DNA from: JAUSIK01 sp964362915
GTDB taxonomy: Archaea > Nanobdellota > Nanobdellia > Pacearchaeales > GW2011-AR1
Length of the DNA: 64,000 bases
Assembly (NCBI GenBank): GCA_964362915.1
Contig: CAYIGH010000002.1
Location: forward strand, 9,624-73,623
Reading direction: 5' to 3'
The notes under the pieces were generated by a model that searched no databases, was not told where the DNA came from, and saw only the letters and a program-made list of their open reading frames with translations. The position numbers were made by a program, and so were the translations under genes. This document shows positions 34,912-43,383 of this stretch, piece by piece (the first letter of the stretch is position 1; the number at the start of each line of letters is the position of its first letter).

Positions 34912-35520
34912 TTAATCAATATACCATAAAGATTTCAGTTTAGGATTATGCTTTTTATCTTTTTTATTTTCAAATTTAACATATTTGGTTAAGGGGGGTT
35001 GCCCACTACAAACGCTCATGCATAAATTATCTATTTCTTTCGGATTATCTATGAATTCTCTCACCCAACCTTGAAAGAATAAAGTCGGTGGTTCAAATTT
35101 GCTTTCTCTATGGTAGCCATATTCTTGCTCAATAATAAAAAGTTGTGAAAGAATCCCTATAACTATCAAATCATTAAGGTAGTGTTCAAATTTTTCTTTT
35201 GATAGTTCTTTAAGTTCTTTCTCTGGATCAGCCCCATAAAAAATATTATCAAAAGCCAAAAGTAACTTTTTCTTTAAATCTGATCTACTTCTGACCCTTA
35301 GATTTAAGTCGATCATAACTCTAAGGTGATTAGGTCGAAAATTTCTCTCACCTTCTTTTAGCCATATTTGAAAATTCTTTTTAGGATCATAACCTTCAAA
35401 TCTTTTAGATAGTTCAGAAGGTCTAAAGAGATAAATTTCTAAGTTTCCGTTCTTATAAATCATTTTATTTGTATCGAACGGCAATTCTTTAATAATCGTG
35501 AACGTAGTTTGTTTATCCAT
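34912..35520 (-). CDS. hypothetical protein, convergent with the GHKL ATPase
   Basis: 202 aa, soluble, alpha-rich. Notable segments are PNHLRVMIDLNLRVRSRSDL, EPPTLFFQGWVREFI and DNLCMSVCSGQPPLTKY. No catalytic motif I can assign (no clear PD-D/ExK or HNH). It ends 2 bp from the ATPase stop on the other strand. Candidate member of the accessory island. Confidence 0.55.
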   Translation of the reverse strand: MDKQTTFTIIKELPFDTNKMIYKNGNLEIYLFRPSELSKRFEGYDPKKNFQIWLKEGERNFRPNHLRVMIDLNLRVRSRSDLKKKLLLAFDNIFYGADPEKELKELSKEKFEHYLNDLIVIGILSQLFIIEQEYGYHRESKFEPPTLFFQGWVREFIDNPKEIDNLCMSVCSGQPPLTKYVKFENKKDKKHNPKLKSLWYID

Positions 35521-35586
35521 GTTTTTTAAAGAAAAATCTATTATTTAAACAGATCCCTTAGACGCAACAGAACAGTATCACCGCCA

Positions 35587-35599
35587 AGTTTAAAAACCC
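35587..35599 (+). promoter_or_regulatory. TATA-like promoter of the ribosomal protein operon
   Basis: AGTTTAAAAACCC, about 120 nt before the uL3 ATG. Unlike most genes here the transcript would have a leader near 95 nt, containing a small TGCA-GGGGGT-TGCA structure (about 35675-35690). The leader could carry control, but I see no known ribosomal-protein binding site. Confidence 0.45.
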
Positions 35600-35715
35600 T
35601 CAAATCCCTCCTTATTCAGAATCTAATTGAAAATAAGATACAAAATCAAATGTACTTTGAAGTTCACAAATAAATTGCAGGGGGTTGCACCTCACAAATA
35701 TGATAAAATTAAGAA

Positions 35716-36675
35716 ATGCCAACATTATCATCACCAAAGCATGGAAGCTTGCAGTTTTATCCTCGCAAGCGAGCATCTAGATTCTTGCCTAGTGTAAACT
35801 GGGATACTTTAGAGACACTCAAGACAGATTCTCCTTCAATTCTTGGTTTTATTGCTTATAAAGTAGGCATGGCAACAGCCATTGTTAAAAATACAACTGA
35901 TAAAGCCATGACTTTTGGCAAGAGAATAGCAATTCCAGTAACAATTCTTGAAACCCCTAACATGAAAATCTTTTCTGTGAGATTCTACAAAAATGGAAGA
36001 GTGATAAAAGATATTGTTGTTTCAAATGATAAAGAATTAAAACATAAGTTAAAAGTCCCCAAACATCCTGCAAGTTTAGACAAATCCCCGGAAGATTATG
36101 ATGAAATTAGATTAATAGCTTATTCAATCCCAAAACAAAGTTCTGTAAAAAAAACACCTGATTTAATAGAAGTTGCAATTCATGCTGATAGTAAATTAGA
36201 ATATGTAAAATCTTTAATAAATAAAGAGATTAGTTTAGCGGATTTTATAAAATATCCGCTATTAGATACAAGAGGTTTGACAAAAGGAAAAGGCCTTCAA
36301 GGTCCTGTAAAAAGATTTGGAATCGGTTTAAAAGCTCATAAATCTGAAAAAGGACGAAGGCGCCCAGGAAGTCTAGGCCCATGGCATCCAGCAAGAGTTA
36401 CTTTTGTGACGCCGATGGCTGGCCAATTAGGCATGTTTACAAGAATCAACTATAATAACAAGGTAATATTTTCTGGAAATATCAAAGAAAAAGATATCAA
36501 TCCAAAATCAGGGTATAAGCATTATGGAAAAATAAAAACCTCTTATATTATTCTTAATGGCTCTGTCCAAGGTCCTCCAAAAAGGCAAATTCTTCTTACT
36601 CCATCATTCCGCCCAACAAAATCACAAGCTAAAAAGAAATACGAGTTTATAGAACTAATAGGAGATACGAAATGA
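35716..36675 (+). CDS. rpl3: ribosomal protein uL3
   Basis: 319 aa. SPKHGSLQFYPRKRA, the archaeal start of L3, and GRRRPGSLGPWHPARVTF with MAGQLGMFTR, the conserved core loop reaching the peptidyl-transferase centre. First gene of the S10/spc operon. Its end overlaps the next gene by 4 bp. Confidence 0.97.
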   Translation: MPTLSSPKHGSLQFYPRKRASRFLPSVNWDTLETLKTDSPSILGFIAYKVGMATAIVKNTTDKAMTFGKRIAIPVTILETPNMKIFSVRFYKNGRVIKDIVVSNDKELKHKLKVPKHPASLDKSPEDYDEIRLIAYSIPKQSSVKKTPDLIEVAIHADSKLEYVKSLINKEISLADFIKYPLLDTRGLTKGKGLQGPVKRFGIGLKAHKSEKGRRRPGSLGPWHPARVTFVTPMAGQLGMFTRINYNNKVIFSGNIKEKDINPKSGYKHYGKIKTSYIILNGSVQGPPKRQILLTPSFRPTKSQAKKKYEFIELIGDTK

Positions 36676-37046
36676 AAAGCTTAAATTTAGAAGTTAAATT
36701 ATTAGAGAGTAAAGAGGAACTGGATAAATTAGAAAGAGGAGATAGAATTATAATTTATGCAGTAGACTATCAAAAGGAAAAAGAATATTTAGGAATAGCA
36801 AGCTATAATAGTCTAAAAAGAAGTAGCGAATCCAGTGTTATGCCTCTTTTTAGATTTATTGGAATCGTTTCTAAAGAAAAAGATATCTCTTTTGTAGAAA
36901 TATCTGCTTATGAAAATGAGTTTCATATTAGAGATGGAGGGATATATACTAATTGTCCAAATTCTATAAAAATATTAAGAAAGAATAATAAAAAATATTT
37001 AGAAGAATTTAAAATGTTAAAGAAAGCATTTAGGAGGAATAAATGA
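36672..37046 (+). CDS. unknown small protein interleaved between uL3 and uL4
   Basis: 124 aa. LERGDRIIIYAVDYQKEKEYLGIAS suggests a small beta-barrel; the C-terminus is helical and basic (FKMLKKAFRRNK). Both ends overlap their neighbours by ATGA, as in native operon genes. The uL4 start codon has a strong Shine-Dalgarno (AGGAGGAATAA) inside this gene's end. Not a ribosomal protein of any known family. One of six such insertions (see findings). Confidence 0.6.
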   Translation: MKSLNLEVKLLESKEELDKLERGDRIIIYAVDYQKEKEYLGIASYNSLKRSSESSVMPLFRFIGIVSKEKDISFVEISAYENEFHIRDGGIYTNCPNSIKILRKNNKKYLEEFKMLKKAFRRNK

Positions 37047-37822
37047 AAGCCGCAGTTTTTGATATAAAAGGCAACAAAAATAAAGAAATAGATCTTCCTG
37101 AGTTATTCAACTCCAGAATAAGAGAAGATATTGTGCAAAAATGTTATGAAGCATCTAAATTTATAGGTATACATCCATATGCACCATATAAAGAAGCAGG
37201 AAAGAGGCATTCAGCTTCAGGCACAATTTCTCATAGAAGGCATGAATGGAAAGGCCATTATGGCAGAGGTATTTCAAGAATACCAAGAAAAACAATGTAT
37301 CGCAGAGGAACTCAGTTCTTTTGGGTTGGCGCAGAAGTCTCCAGTACAAGAGGCGGAAGAAGAGCACATCCGCCTAAATTAAACAAGAGGTTTAGAAAAA
37401 TAAATAAAAAAGAAGAAAAAATTGCAATTAATTCAGCTATAGGCGCTACAGCAAACGAGCACTATCTAAAACAAAGATATTCAACACCTATAAAAATAAA
37501 TCATAAACTTCCAATAATAATTGAATTTCAAAATAATATAAAAACAAAAGACATAATAAATCTCTTAAAAAGTCTTTTGGGCGAATTTTCCAATATTGCA
37601 TTAAAGAAAAAGTCAGTAAGAGCAGGCAAAGGCAAGCTAAGGGGAAGAAAATACAAATCAAATGCAGGTCTTTTATTAGTCAAATCAAGCTCTGAAAATA
37701 TAAAAATGAAAGGCATAGATATAAAATCCGCTAATGAAATAAAAATCTCAGACCTCTACCCATTAGGCAGACTCGCAATTTATACAGAAAAGGCCTTAGA
37801 AGAATTAGGAGGCAAAAAATGA
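37043..37822 (+). CDS. rpl4: ribosomal protein uL4
   Basis: 259 aa, usual archaeal size. Contains the loop GKRHSASGTISHRRHEWKGH and RGGRRAHPP, the basic extension lining the exit tunnel. Preceded by AGGAGGAATAA. Overlaps the gene before and the exonuclease gene after it by 4 bp each. Confidence 0.96.
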   Translation: MKAAVFDIKGNKNKEIDLPELFNSRIREDIVQKCYEASKFIGIHPYAPYKEAGKRHSASGTISHRRHEWKGHYGRGISRIPRKTMYRRGTQFFWVGAEVSSTRGGRRAHPPKLNKRFRKINKKEEKIAINSAIGATANEHYLKQRYSTPIKINHKLPIIIEFQNNIKTKDIINLLKSLLGEFSNIALKKKSVRAGKGKLRGRKYKSNAGLLLVKSSSENIKMKGIDIKSANEIKISDLYPLGRLAIYTEKALEELGGKK

Positions 37823-38412
37823 TTGTAGTAGATATAGAAACATCAGGCTTATATCCAGAAAAGCATGGAATCTGGCAGATAGGTGCACTTGATTTTTATA
37901 ATCCAGAAAATACTTTTTTAGAAGAAGCAAGAATAGACAATGAAGACCAAGTAGAAGTAGGCGCATTAAAAGTTACAGGAAAAACATCAGCTTATCTAAG
38001 AAATATAGGAAAGCAATCAGAAAAACAACTCTTAAAGCATTTCTTCACATGGACAAAAACAGCTAAAATAAAAAATCCTTTATGTCAAAATCCTCAATTT
38101 GATTTAGGTTTTATTACATACAAAGCAAGAAAATACGAATTAAATTATCCACTTCATCATAGAGCTTTTGATTTGCATTCAATAGCACAATTAAGATATA
38201 GCCAATTAAATGGAGAACTGTTGTTAAAGGAGAATCATAGCGATATGGGCTTGTCAAAAATATTAGAATTCTGCGGCTTAGAAGACAACAGGAAAGAGCA
38301 CAGCGCATTAGAAGATGCAAAACTAACAGCAGAATGTTTTTCAAGAATAGCCAAAGGCATATCCTTATTTAGCCAATACTCACACTATAAGGTTCCGGGG
38401 TATTTAAAATGA
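37819..38412 (+). CDS. DEDDh-type 3'-5' exonuclease (RNase T/DnaQ-like)
   Basis: 197 aa. Exo I is DIET (residues 4-7), Exo II NPQFDLGF with its Asp, and Exo III HSALEDAKLTA (His then Asp), so all four acidic residues and the His are present. A single nuclease domain with no polymerase part. It lies between uL4 and uL23 with ATGA overlaps on both sides, so it is made with the ribosome. Substrate (RNA or DNA) unknown; the context suggests RNA processing or turnover. Confidence 0.82.
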   Translation: MIVVDIETSGLYPEKHGIWQIGALDFYNPENTFLEEARIDNEDQVEVGALKVTGKTSAYLRNIGKQSEKQLLKHFFTWTKTAKIKNPLCQNPQFDLGFITYKARKYELNYPLHHRAFDLHSIAQLRYSQLNGELLLKENHSDMGLSKILEFCGLEDNRKEHSALEDAKLTAECFSRIAKGISLFSQYSHYKVPGYLK

Positions 38413-38651
38413 TATTAAAACCAATAACTTCAGAAAAAGCAGTAAAAATGATTGAAATAGATAATACTATCTTATTCGAAATAGAAAGAAAATTCAGAAA
38501 GCCAGAGATAAAAAAAGAAGTAGAAAAAGTCTTCTCTGTAAAGGTTGAAGCAGTAAGAACCCATATTCAGGGAAACAAAAAATATGCTTATGTCAAGCTA
38601 AATAAAAAAAATCCTGCAATAGATGTGGCAACTAAATTAGGAATGATATAA
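38409..38651 (+). CDS. rpl23: ribosomal protein uL23
   Basis: 80 aa. KPITSEKAVKMIEI and FSVKVEAVRT...NKKYAYVKLN are typical of archaeal L23. It binds near the exit tunnel and docks SRP and the translocon. Confidence 0.94.
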   Translation: MILKPITSEKAVKMIEIDNTILFEIERKFRKPEIKKEVEKVFSVKVEAVRTHIQGNKKYAYVKLNKKNPAIDVATKLGMI

Positions 38652-38652
38652 A

Positions 38653-38973
38653 ATGGAACAAAACAAAAAAATAAAATCAGTAAATGACAGAATAGATTTA
38701 AATAACTTAAATGAAGGAGACGTAGTTATGTTTGATCACTGCCCACATAGATACAATGAAAGATATGGTACTCTGGTTGTTCTTATGAGGAGATCTAGGG
38801 ATTCCATATTAGAATTAGCATTTGAAGAAGATTCTTTAGTATTTTACTCTGGTAAAAATAATAAGGGACAATTTGGCAGAGGAGGACCTGCAGATATTGC
38901 AACCGAACATAAGAAAGGTAAATCAGTTTTATATGTCTTAGTGAATAAAAAAATGTTGGAGTCAAATTTATAA
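38653..38973 (+). CDS. unknown small protein interleaved between uL23 and uL2
   Basis: 106 aa. LNEGDVVMFDHCPHRYNERYGTL again opens with an LxxGDxV beta pattern; a Gly-rich loop (GQFGRGGPAD) and a final beta/helix follow. Spacing is 1 nt on each side. No family recognised. Confidence 0.6.
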   Translation: MEQNKKIKSVNDRIDLNNLNEGDVVMFDHCPHRYNERYGTLVVLMRRSRDSILELAFEEDSLVFYSGKNNKGQFGRGGPADIATEHKKGKSVLYVLVNKKMLESNL

Positions 38974-38974
38974 A

Positions 38975-39670
38975 ATGGGAAAGAACATAATATCACAAGC
39001 AAGAGGGCATGGAGGCCCAGCATACAGAGTAAAGAAAAGCGCATATAAATACAAGATAGGCTATCCAATGCAAGACGGAACAGCTAAAATAATAGATCTC
39101 ATACATTCCCCTGCTCATTCAGCCCCCTTAATAAAAATATTAATTAACAGAGAAATATTCTATAACCCTGCATTCAATGGAGCATGCACAGATCAGGATA
39201 TTATAATAGGGAAAAATGCAGTTATTGGAAATATCTTAATGCTAAAGCAAATTCCTCTGGGAGAAAGAATCTATAATATTGAAAGAAATCCTGGCGATGG
39301 TGGAAAAATGATAAGGACAGCAGGCTCATCAGCAATGCTCTTCAAAAAATATCCTCACAATAAAATCGCAGTTTTAATGCCTAATAAGAAAGAATTGATC
39401 TTAAGTGGAGACTGTCGAGCAACAATCGGAGAAATAGCAGGATCAGGAAGAAATTTAAAACCATTCATAAAAGCAGGAAAAAAGTTCTATAAAATGAAGT
39501 CTAGAAATAAGTTATGGCCTAGAACATCAGCTGTAAAGATGAATGCAGTAGATCATCCATTCGGCTCTGGCAGGGGAAAGCGTATTAAGTCTAAGATTGC
39601 AAAGAGAAATGCTCCTGCAGGAAATAGAGTAGGACATATAAGGCCAAGAAGGACAGGAAGGAGAAAATAA
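38975..39670 (+). CDS. rpl2: ribosomal protein uL2
   Basis: 231 aa. GKNIISQARGHGGPAYR at the start and NAVDHPFGSGRGKRI near the end, the conserved peptidyl-transferase-adjacent loop with its His. Normal archaeal length. Confidence 0.96.
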   Translation: MGKNIISQARGHGGPAYRVKKSAYKYKIGYPMQDGTAKIIDLIHSPAHSAPLIKILINREIFYNPAFNGACTDQDIIIGKNAVIGNILMLKQIPLGERIYNIERNPGDGGKMIRTAGSSAMLFKKYPHNKIAVLMPNKKELILSGDCRATIGEIAGSGRNLKPFIKAGKKFYKMKSRNKLWPRTSAVKMNAVDHPFGSGRGKRIKSKIAKRNAPAGNRVGHIRPRRTGRRK

Positions 39671-39671
39671 A

Positions 39672-40010
39672 ATGTTAGAAAATATACCGCAATATATATA
39701 CATAGAGGATAAGAAAGAAATATCCTCACTAAATATAGGCAGCCCTGTACAATTATGCTTTACTTCATCATTATTTGACGTTATGTGGACCGCATATGGA
39801 GGATTAGTTAATGATAAATACGCCTTTATGAGAAAAGAAGAAAATTCAGATAATATATTGTCTTTTAGATGTAACAGAGATAAAATATCTATCTGGCAAG
39901 GAGCGATACTCGCGAGTGAAGAAGAGCGCATAAAAAACTCATTTATATACAAACAATCTTCTCCAGAATATGTAGAAATGTTAAAAATGCTGGAAAGAGC
40001 AGGATTATAA
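39672..40010 (+). CDS. unknown small protein interleaved between uL2 and uS19
   Basis: 112 aa. LNIGSPVQLCFTSSLFDVMWTAYGGLV is the strand-rich core; the end is helical (YVEMLKMLERAG). Spacing is 1 nt on each side. No known family; pattern akin to the other inserted proteins. Confidence 0.6.
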   Translation: MLENIPQYIYIEDKKEISSLNIGSPVQLCFTSSLFDVMWTAYGGLVNDKYAFMRKEENSDNILSFRCNRDKISIWQGAILASEEERIKNSFIYKQSSPEYVEMLKMLERAGL

Positions 40011-40011
40011 G

Positions 40012-40422
40012 ATGGCAAAACACAAAAAACCAGAAATTGTAAAGAAAGACTTTTTATACAGAGGGAAAACTTTAGAATATTTAAAAACACTAGATGTAAG
40101 AGAATCCGCAAGATTTCTGCCGTCAAGAAGCAGGCGTTTCGTACTAAAGAATTTCAATATAATTGAAAAGTTTATAAAAAGGTGTGAGAAAAAAATAGCT
40201 CAAAACAAGAAGATAAAAACACATTATAGGAATTTAGTAATAGTTCCTAAGTTAGTAGGATTGATTATTGGAATTCATCAAGGAAGGAATTTCCAAGAAG
40301 TCGCAATTCTTCCAGAAATGATTGGCCATCGACTAGGGGAATTTGCATTTACGCGATCTAAAGTTTTGCATGGAGCGGCAGGAATAGGATCAACAAAAGG
40401 CTCACGCGCATTAAAGAAATAA
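40012..40422 (+). CDS. rps19: ribosomal protein uS19
   Basis: 136 aa. FLYRGKTLEYLKTL (archaeal S19 start), IGIHQGRNFQEVAILPEMIGHRLGEFAFTR and a final GIGSTKGS. Part of the 30S head. Confidence 0.96.
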   Translation: MAKHKKPEIVKKDFLYRGKTLEYLKTLDVRESARFLPSRSRRFVLKNFNIIEKFIKRCEKKIAQNKKIKTHYRNLVIVPKLVGLIIGIHQGRNFQEVAILPEMIGHRLGEFAFTRSKVLHGAAGIGSTKGSRALKK

Positions 40423-40423
40423 A

Positions 40424-41053
40424 ATGACAGGACAAACAGTACAACAAGAGAAAAAACAAGAAGATAAGACACATCAGCACCACCATGAGGAAAAAACAGA
40501 AATGAAAGAAAAACCAATAGAACAGAAACCCACAGGGCACCAGCAAGAGCATAAAAAGGAAAACGTTCAGGAAGAAAAAAAAGAAGAAAAATCAGCTCAA
40601 ATTCAAAATCAAGAAATAAAGAAGGAAGAAAAGAAGCAGACTAAAAAAATCCAAAAAAAGGAAGAAGCCATAGCAAGAGGTAGAAGCATTCCCGTCTCAA
40701 AAAGACAATGTATGTATATATCTCAATTTATAAAAAATAAAAGCATAGATAAAGCAATAACTGATTTAGAAGAAGTAATAAAATTTAAGAGAGCAGTGCC
40801 TTTTAAAGGAGAGATTCCGCATAGAAAAGGAAAACTTATGATGTCAGGAAGATATCCAATAAAGGCATCAAAGTACTTTATAAAAATTCTAAAAGGTTTG
40901 AGAGGAAATGCACTAATAAACGGCATGGATTTGGAAAAAACAAAGATAATATCTGGTTCAGCAAATTGGGCATCTCGCCCTATGAGAAAAGAAGGCAGGA
41001 AAGCAAAACGAACCCATGTTTTGATTAAGGCAATGGAGGCCGAACAAGAATAG
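40424..41053 (+). CDS. rpl22: ribosomal protein uL22 with long charged N-terminal extension
   Basis: 209 aa. The first 80 or so residues are Lys/Glu/Gln/His-rich and disordered (HQHHHEEKTEMKEKP...). The L22 fold starts near residue 84 (ARGRSIPVSKRQCMYI) and runs to RMREKRT-type basic residues (SRPMRKEGRKAKRTHVLI). The usual archaeal protein is about 150 aa, so the extension is lineage-specific. Confidence 0.93.
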   Translation: MTGQTVQQEKKQEDKTHQHHHEEKTEMKEKPIEQKPTGHQQEHKKENVQEEKKEEKSAQIQNQEIKKEEKKQTKKIQKKEEAIARGRSIPVSKRQCMYISQFIKNKSIDKAITDLEEVIKFKRAVPFKGEIPHRKGKLMMSGRYPIKASKYFIKILKGLRGNALINGMDLEKTKIISGSANWASRPMRKEGRKAKRTHVLIKAMEAEQE

Positions 41054-41054
41054 T

Positions 41055-41414
41055 ATGGCAGAAGAAAGAAAACCAGAATTAGAAGTAGGAAAAGAATATA
41101 TGGTAAATAACATGAATTTTGTATCATCAGTAAGAGGATTCACAGTGGTAAGGGCAAAATATCTCGGTTATGGAATTTTAAATAAAGAAATAAGTCACCT
41201 TTTCTCATTTGAAAGAAATGATCAAACAGACTATTTTCTTAGACTACGGAAAGACAAAGATGAATTCATTGAATGTCACAATATGTTTATATGTCCTGAT
41301 GACTCTATTTCAAACTCTCCCATTCAATTATTAAAAAATAAGCTAAAAACAATTCCAAATGAAGAAAGATCTCAATTATTAGAGATATTAAAACAATTAG
41401 GAGAACAACTATAA
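41055..41414 (+). CDS. unknown small protein interleaved between uL22 and uS3
   Basis: 119 aa. LEVGKEYMVNNMNFVSSVRGFTVVRAKYLGYG and SHLFSFERND give a 'LxxGKxYxV ... YLGYG ... HxFxFE' beta pattern. I associate this with small uncharacterised proteins of Pacearchaeota-like archaea. The C-terminus is helical. Spacing 1-2 nt. Confidence 0.6.
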   Translation: MAEERKPELEVGKEYMVNNMNFVSSVRGFTVVRAKYLGYGILNKEISHLFSFERNDQTDYFLRLRKDKDEFIECHNMFICPDDSISNSPIQLLKNKLKTIPNEERSQLLEILKQLGEQL

Positions 41415-41416
41415 AA

Positions 41417-42121
41417 ATGGAAGCAAAAAAATTCGTAGATTTTAAAAAAGAAGAATTAGGAGTTAAAGAATATGTAAAGAAAGAATTGGGAAAAGGAAGA
41501 ATTAGTAACGTATCAATTGAGTATACTCCTATAGGCGAAAAGATTGTTATAGCAACAAGCAAGCCAGGATTAGTAATCGGAAGAAGAGGAGAAAAAATAG
41601 ATATCCTTACGAAGATGCTAAAGAAAAGATTCAAACTTGATAATCCACATATAGAAATAAGAGAAATACAGGATCCAAGACTAGATGCCCAGCTGGTTGC
41701 TGATGAAATAGCACTTCTTTTAGAAAGAAAAGGCTCTTTAAAATTCAAAGTAATTGCTTATAAAATGCTCCAAGAAATTATTAAAGCAGGAGCATTAGGC
41801 ATAGAAATTGTTCTTTCAGGCAAATTACCTAGTGATAGAGCAAGAAGATGGAGATTTGCACAGGGCTATCTGAAAAAAACAGGAGATCCTTCTAAAGTCG
41901 TGGATAGAGCACAAGCACAGGCAAAAACAATTGCGGGAATTATTGGCATAGAAGTCAGCTTATTGCATCCAGATGCGCCGATTCATGACAGAATAATTGT
42001 AGATGATGCTATGAGATCAAAAATAAAAATATCTGCAATAAAAAGCCCTGACTTGCCCCAGGAAAACAAAACTGAAAAAATAAAAAAAGTAACTAGAAAA
42101 ATTAATAAGGGAGAAAAATAA
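41417..42121 (+). CDS. rps3: ribosomal protein uS3
   Basis: 234 aa. KH domain with VIGRRGEKIDILTKML, and RWRFAQGYLKKTGDP with LHPDAPIHDRI in the C-terminal domain. Part of the mRNA entry site. Confidence 0.96.
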   Translation: MEAKKFVDFKKEELGVKEYVKKELGKGRISNVSIEYTPIGEKIVIATSKPGLVIGRRGEKIDILTKMLKKRFKLDNPHIEIREIQDPRLDAQLVADEIALLLERKGSLKFKVIAYKMLQEIIKAGALGIEIVLSGKLPSDRARRWRFAQGYLKKTGDPSKVVDRAQAQAKTIAGIIGIEVSLLHPDAPIHDRIIVDDAMRSKIKISAIKSPDLPQENKTEKIKKVTRKINKGEK

Positions 42122-42122
42122 G

Positions 42123-42329
42123 ATGACTATTTTAAAATATAAGGATATTAAGAAAATGGACAACAAGGAAAGGGAAGCCAAGTTGAAGGAATTAAGATTT
42201 TCTCTTACAAAGTCAAATGTCACAGCAAATAAAGCAAATGCTAAAACCAAAGAAATTAAAAGGGCTATTGCCCGCCTATTGACATTCAATACCTTAAATA
42301 AGAAGGAGGTATTGAAAGCAAAGAAATAA
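42123..42329 (+). CDS. rpl29: ribosomal protein uL29
   Basis: 68 aa. KMDNKEREAKLKELRFSLTK and KRAIARLLT match the two-helix L29 fold. Normal position after uS3. Confidence 0.92.
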   Translation: MTILKYKDIKKMDNKEREAKLKELRFSLTKSNVTANKANAKTKEIKRAIARLLTFNTLNKKEVLKAKK

Positions 42330-42332
42330 ACA

Positions 42333-42632
42333 ATGGATATAAACCCAAAATTCGGTTTACCGACCGAATCAGATGTGTTCGAGGAAATCGCTAAAAGTGA
42401 GCAGCACATCAAGGTAGCAACAGAAAAACGGCGTTATGGCAAGACTATAACGCTAGTTACTGGATTAAGCAGAAACCTGGATATTAAGGGAATAGCAAAA
42501 ACCCTTAAAGAGAAGCTGGCCTGTGGCGGCACTGTAAAAAATGACGTCATAGAACTGCAGGGAAACCACCGGAAGAATGTAAGGCCTATTTTGGCAAAAC
42601 TAGGCTTTCCAGAAGATTCGATAAGCGATTAA
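42333..42632 (+). CDS. sui1: translation initiation factor eIF1/SUI1
   Basis: 99 aa. KRRYGKTITLVTGLSRN, LKEKLACGGTVKND and ELQGNHRKNVRPILAKLGFPEDSI are the SUI1 fold. It helps start-codon selection. The archaeal order places the RNase P Rpp29 gene after it, but the next gene is uS17. Confidence 0.95.
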   Translation: MDINPKFGLPTESDVFEEIAKSEQHIKVATEKRRYGKTITLVTGLSRNLDIKGIAKTLKEKLACGGTVKNDVIELQGNHRKNVRPILAKLGFPEDSISD

Positions 42633-42669
42633 TCAGCATATCTGATAAGCAATAGAGGTAGAAAGAAAT

Positions 42670-42984
42670 ATGGAGAAGGAAAAGCAGCAGAAGGAGAAGA
42701 AGAAAGACATAGTTAGAACAATGAATATCCCTACTAGAGGCAGAATATTCAAGGGAACAATTACAAAGAAATTTCCTACACGAGTAGTAGTAGAATTCGA
42801 AAGAACAGTCTATATATCAAAATATGAACGATATTATAAGAAAAAAACAAGATTACACGCATATCTCCCTCAAGGATTAAACGTAAATGTTGGAGATTAC
42901 GTAAAACTACAAGAATGCAGGCCTTTAAGCAAGATAATTCATTTTATAGTAATAGAAAAAATTTCTAAGGAAAAAATACAATGA
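42670..42984 (+). CDS. rps17: ribosomal protein uS17
   Basis: 104 aa. MNIPTRGRIFKGTI and YERYYKKKTRLHAYLP then GDYVKLQECRPLSK are the archaeal S17 signature. A short Lys/Glu-rich N-terminus precedes the core. Overlaps uL14 by ATGA. Confidence 0.94.
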   Translation: MEKEKQQKEKKKDIVRTMNIPTRGRIFKGTITKKFPTRVVVEFERTVYISKYERYYKKKTRLHAYLPQGLNVNVGDYVKLQECRPLSKIIHFIVIEKISKEKIQ

Positions 42985-43382
42985 AGGCAATAAACGCAAA
43001 AGTTACTCGCGGTTTGAATATAGGAAGCCACGTTTTGGCATCAGACAACAGTGGAGCAAGAATTGTAAAAATTACTTCAGTTGTCCATGGAAAATCTAAA
43101 AAAGGAAGACAGCAATATGCAAAAGTATCTGATTGGGTCAAAGTATCTGTAAGAGCAGGCAAGCCAGATATGAAAGGCCAAGTCTTTGATGCAGTAGTAA
43201 TAAGGCAAAGGAAATCTTATAGAAGAAGAACAGGAGAAAGAGTCTGTTTTGAAGATAACGCGGTTGCTCTCTTAAAAGACGACAAAGGCAATCCTAAGGG
43301 CACACAGATCAAAGGCCCAGTGGCAAGGGAGGTTCAGGAGCGATGGCAATCTGTTGCAAAAATCGCTCAATTTGTTCTTTAA
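42981..43382 (+). CDS. rpl14: ribosomal protein uL14
   Basis: 133 aa. GLNIGSHVLASDNSGARIVKI, VVIRQRKSYRRRTGERVCFEDNAVAL and GPVAREV are diagnostic. Confidence 0.95.
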   Translation: MKAINAKVTRGLNIGSHVLASDNSGARIVKITSVVHGKSKKGRQQYAKVSDWVKVSVRAGKPDMKGQVFDAVVIRQRKSYRRRTGERVCFEDNAVALLKDDKGNPKGTQIKGPVAREVQERWQSVAKIAQFVL

Positions 43383-43383
43383 T

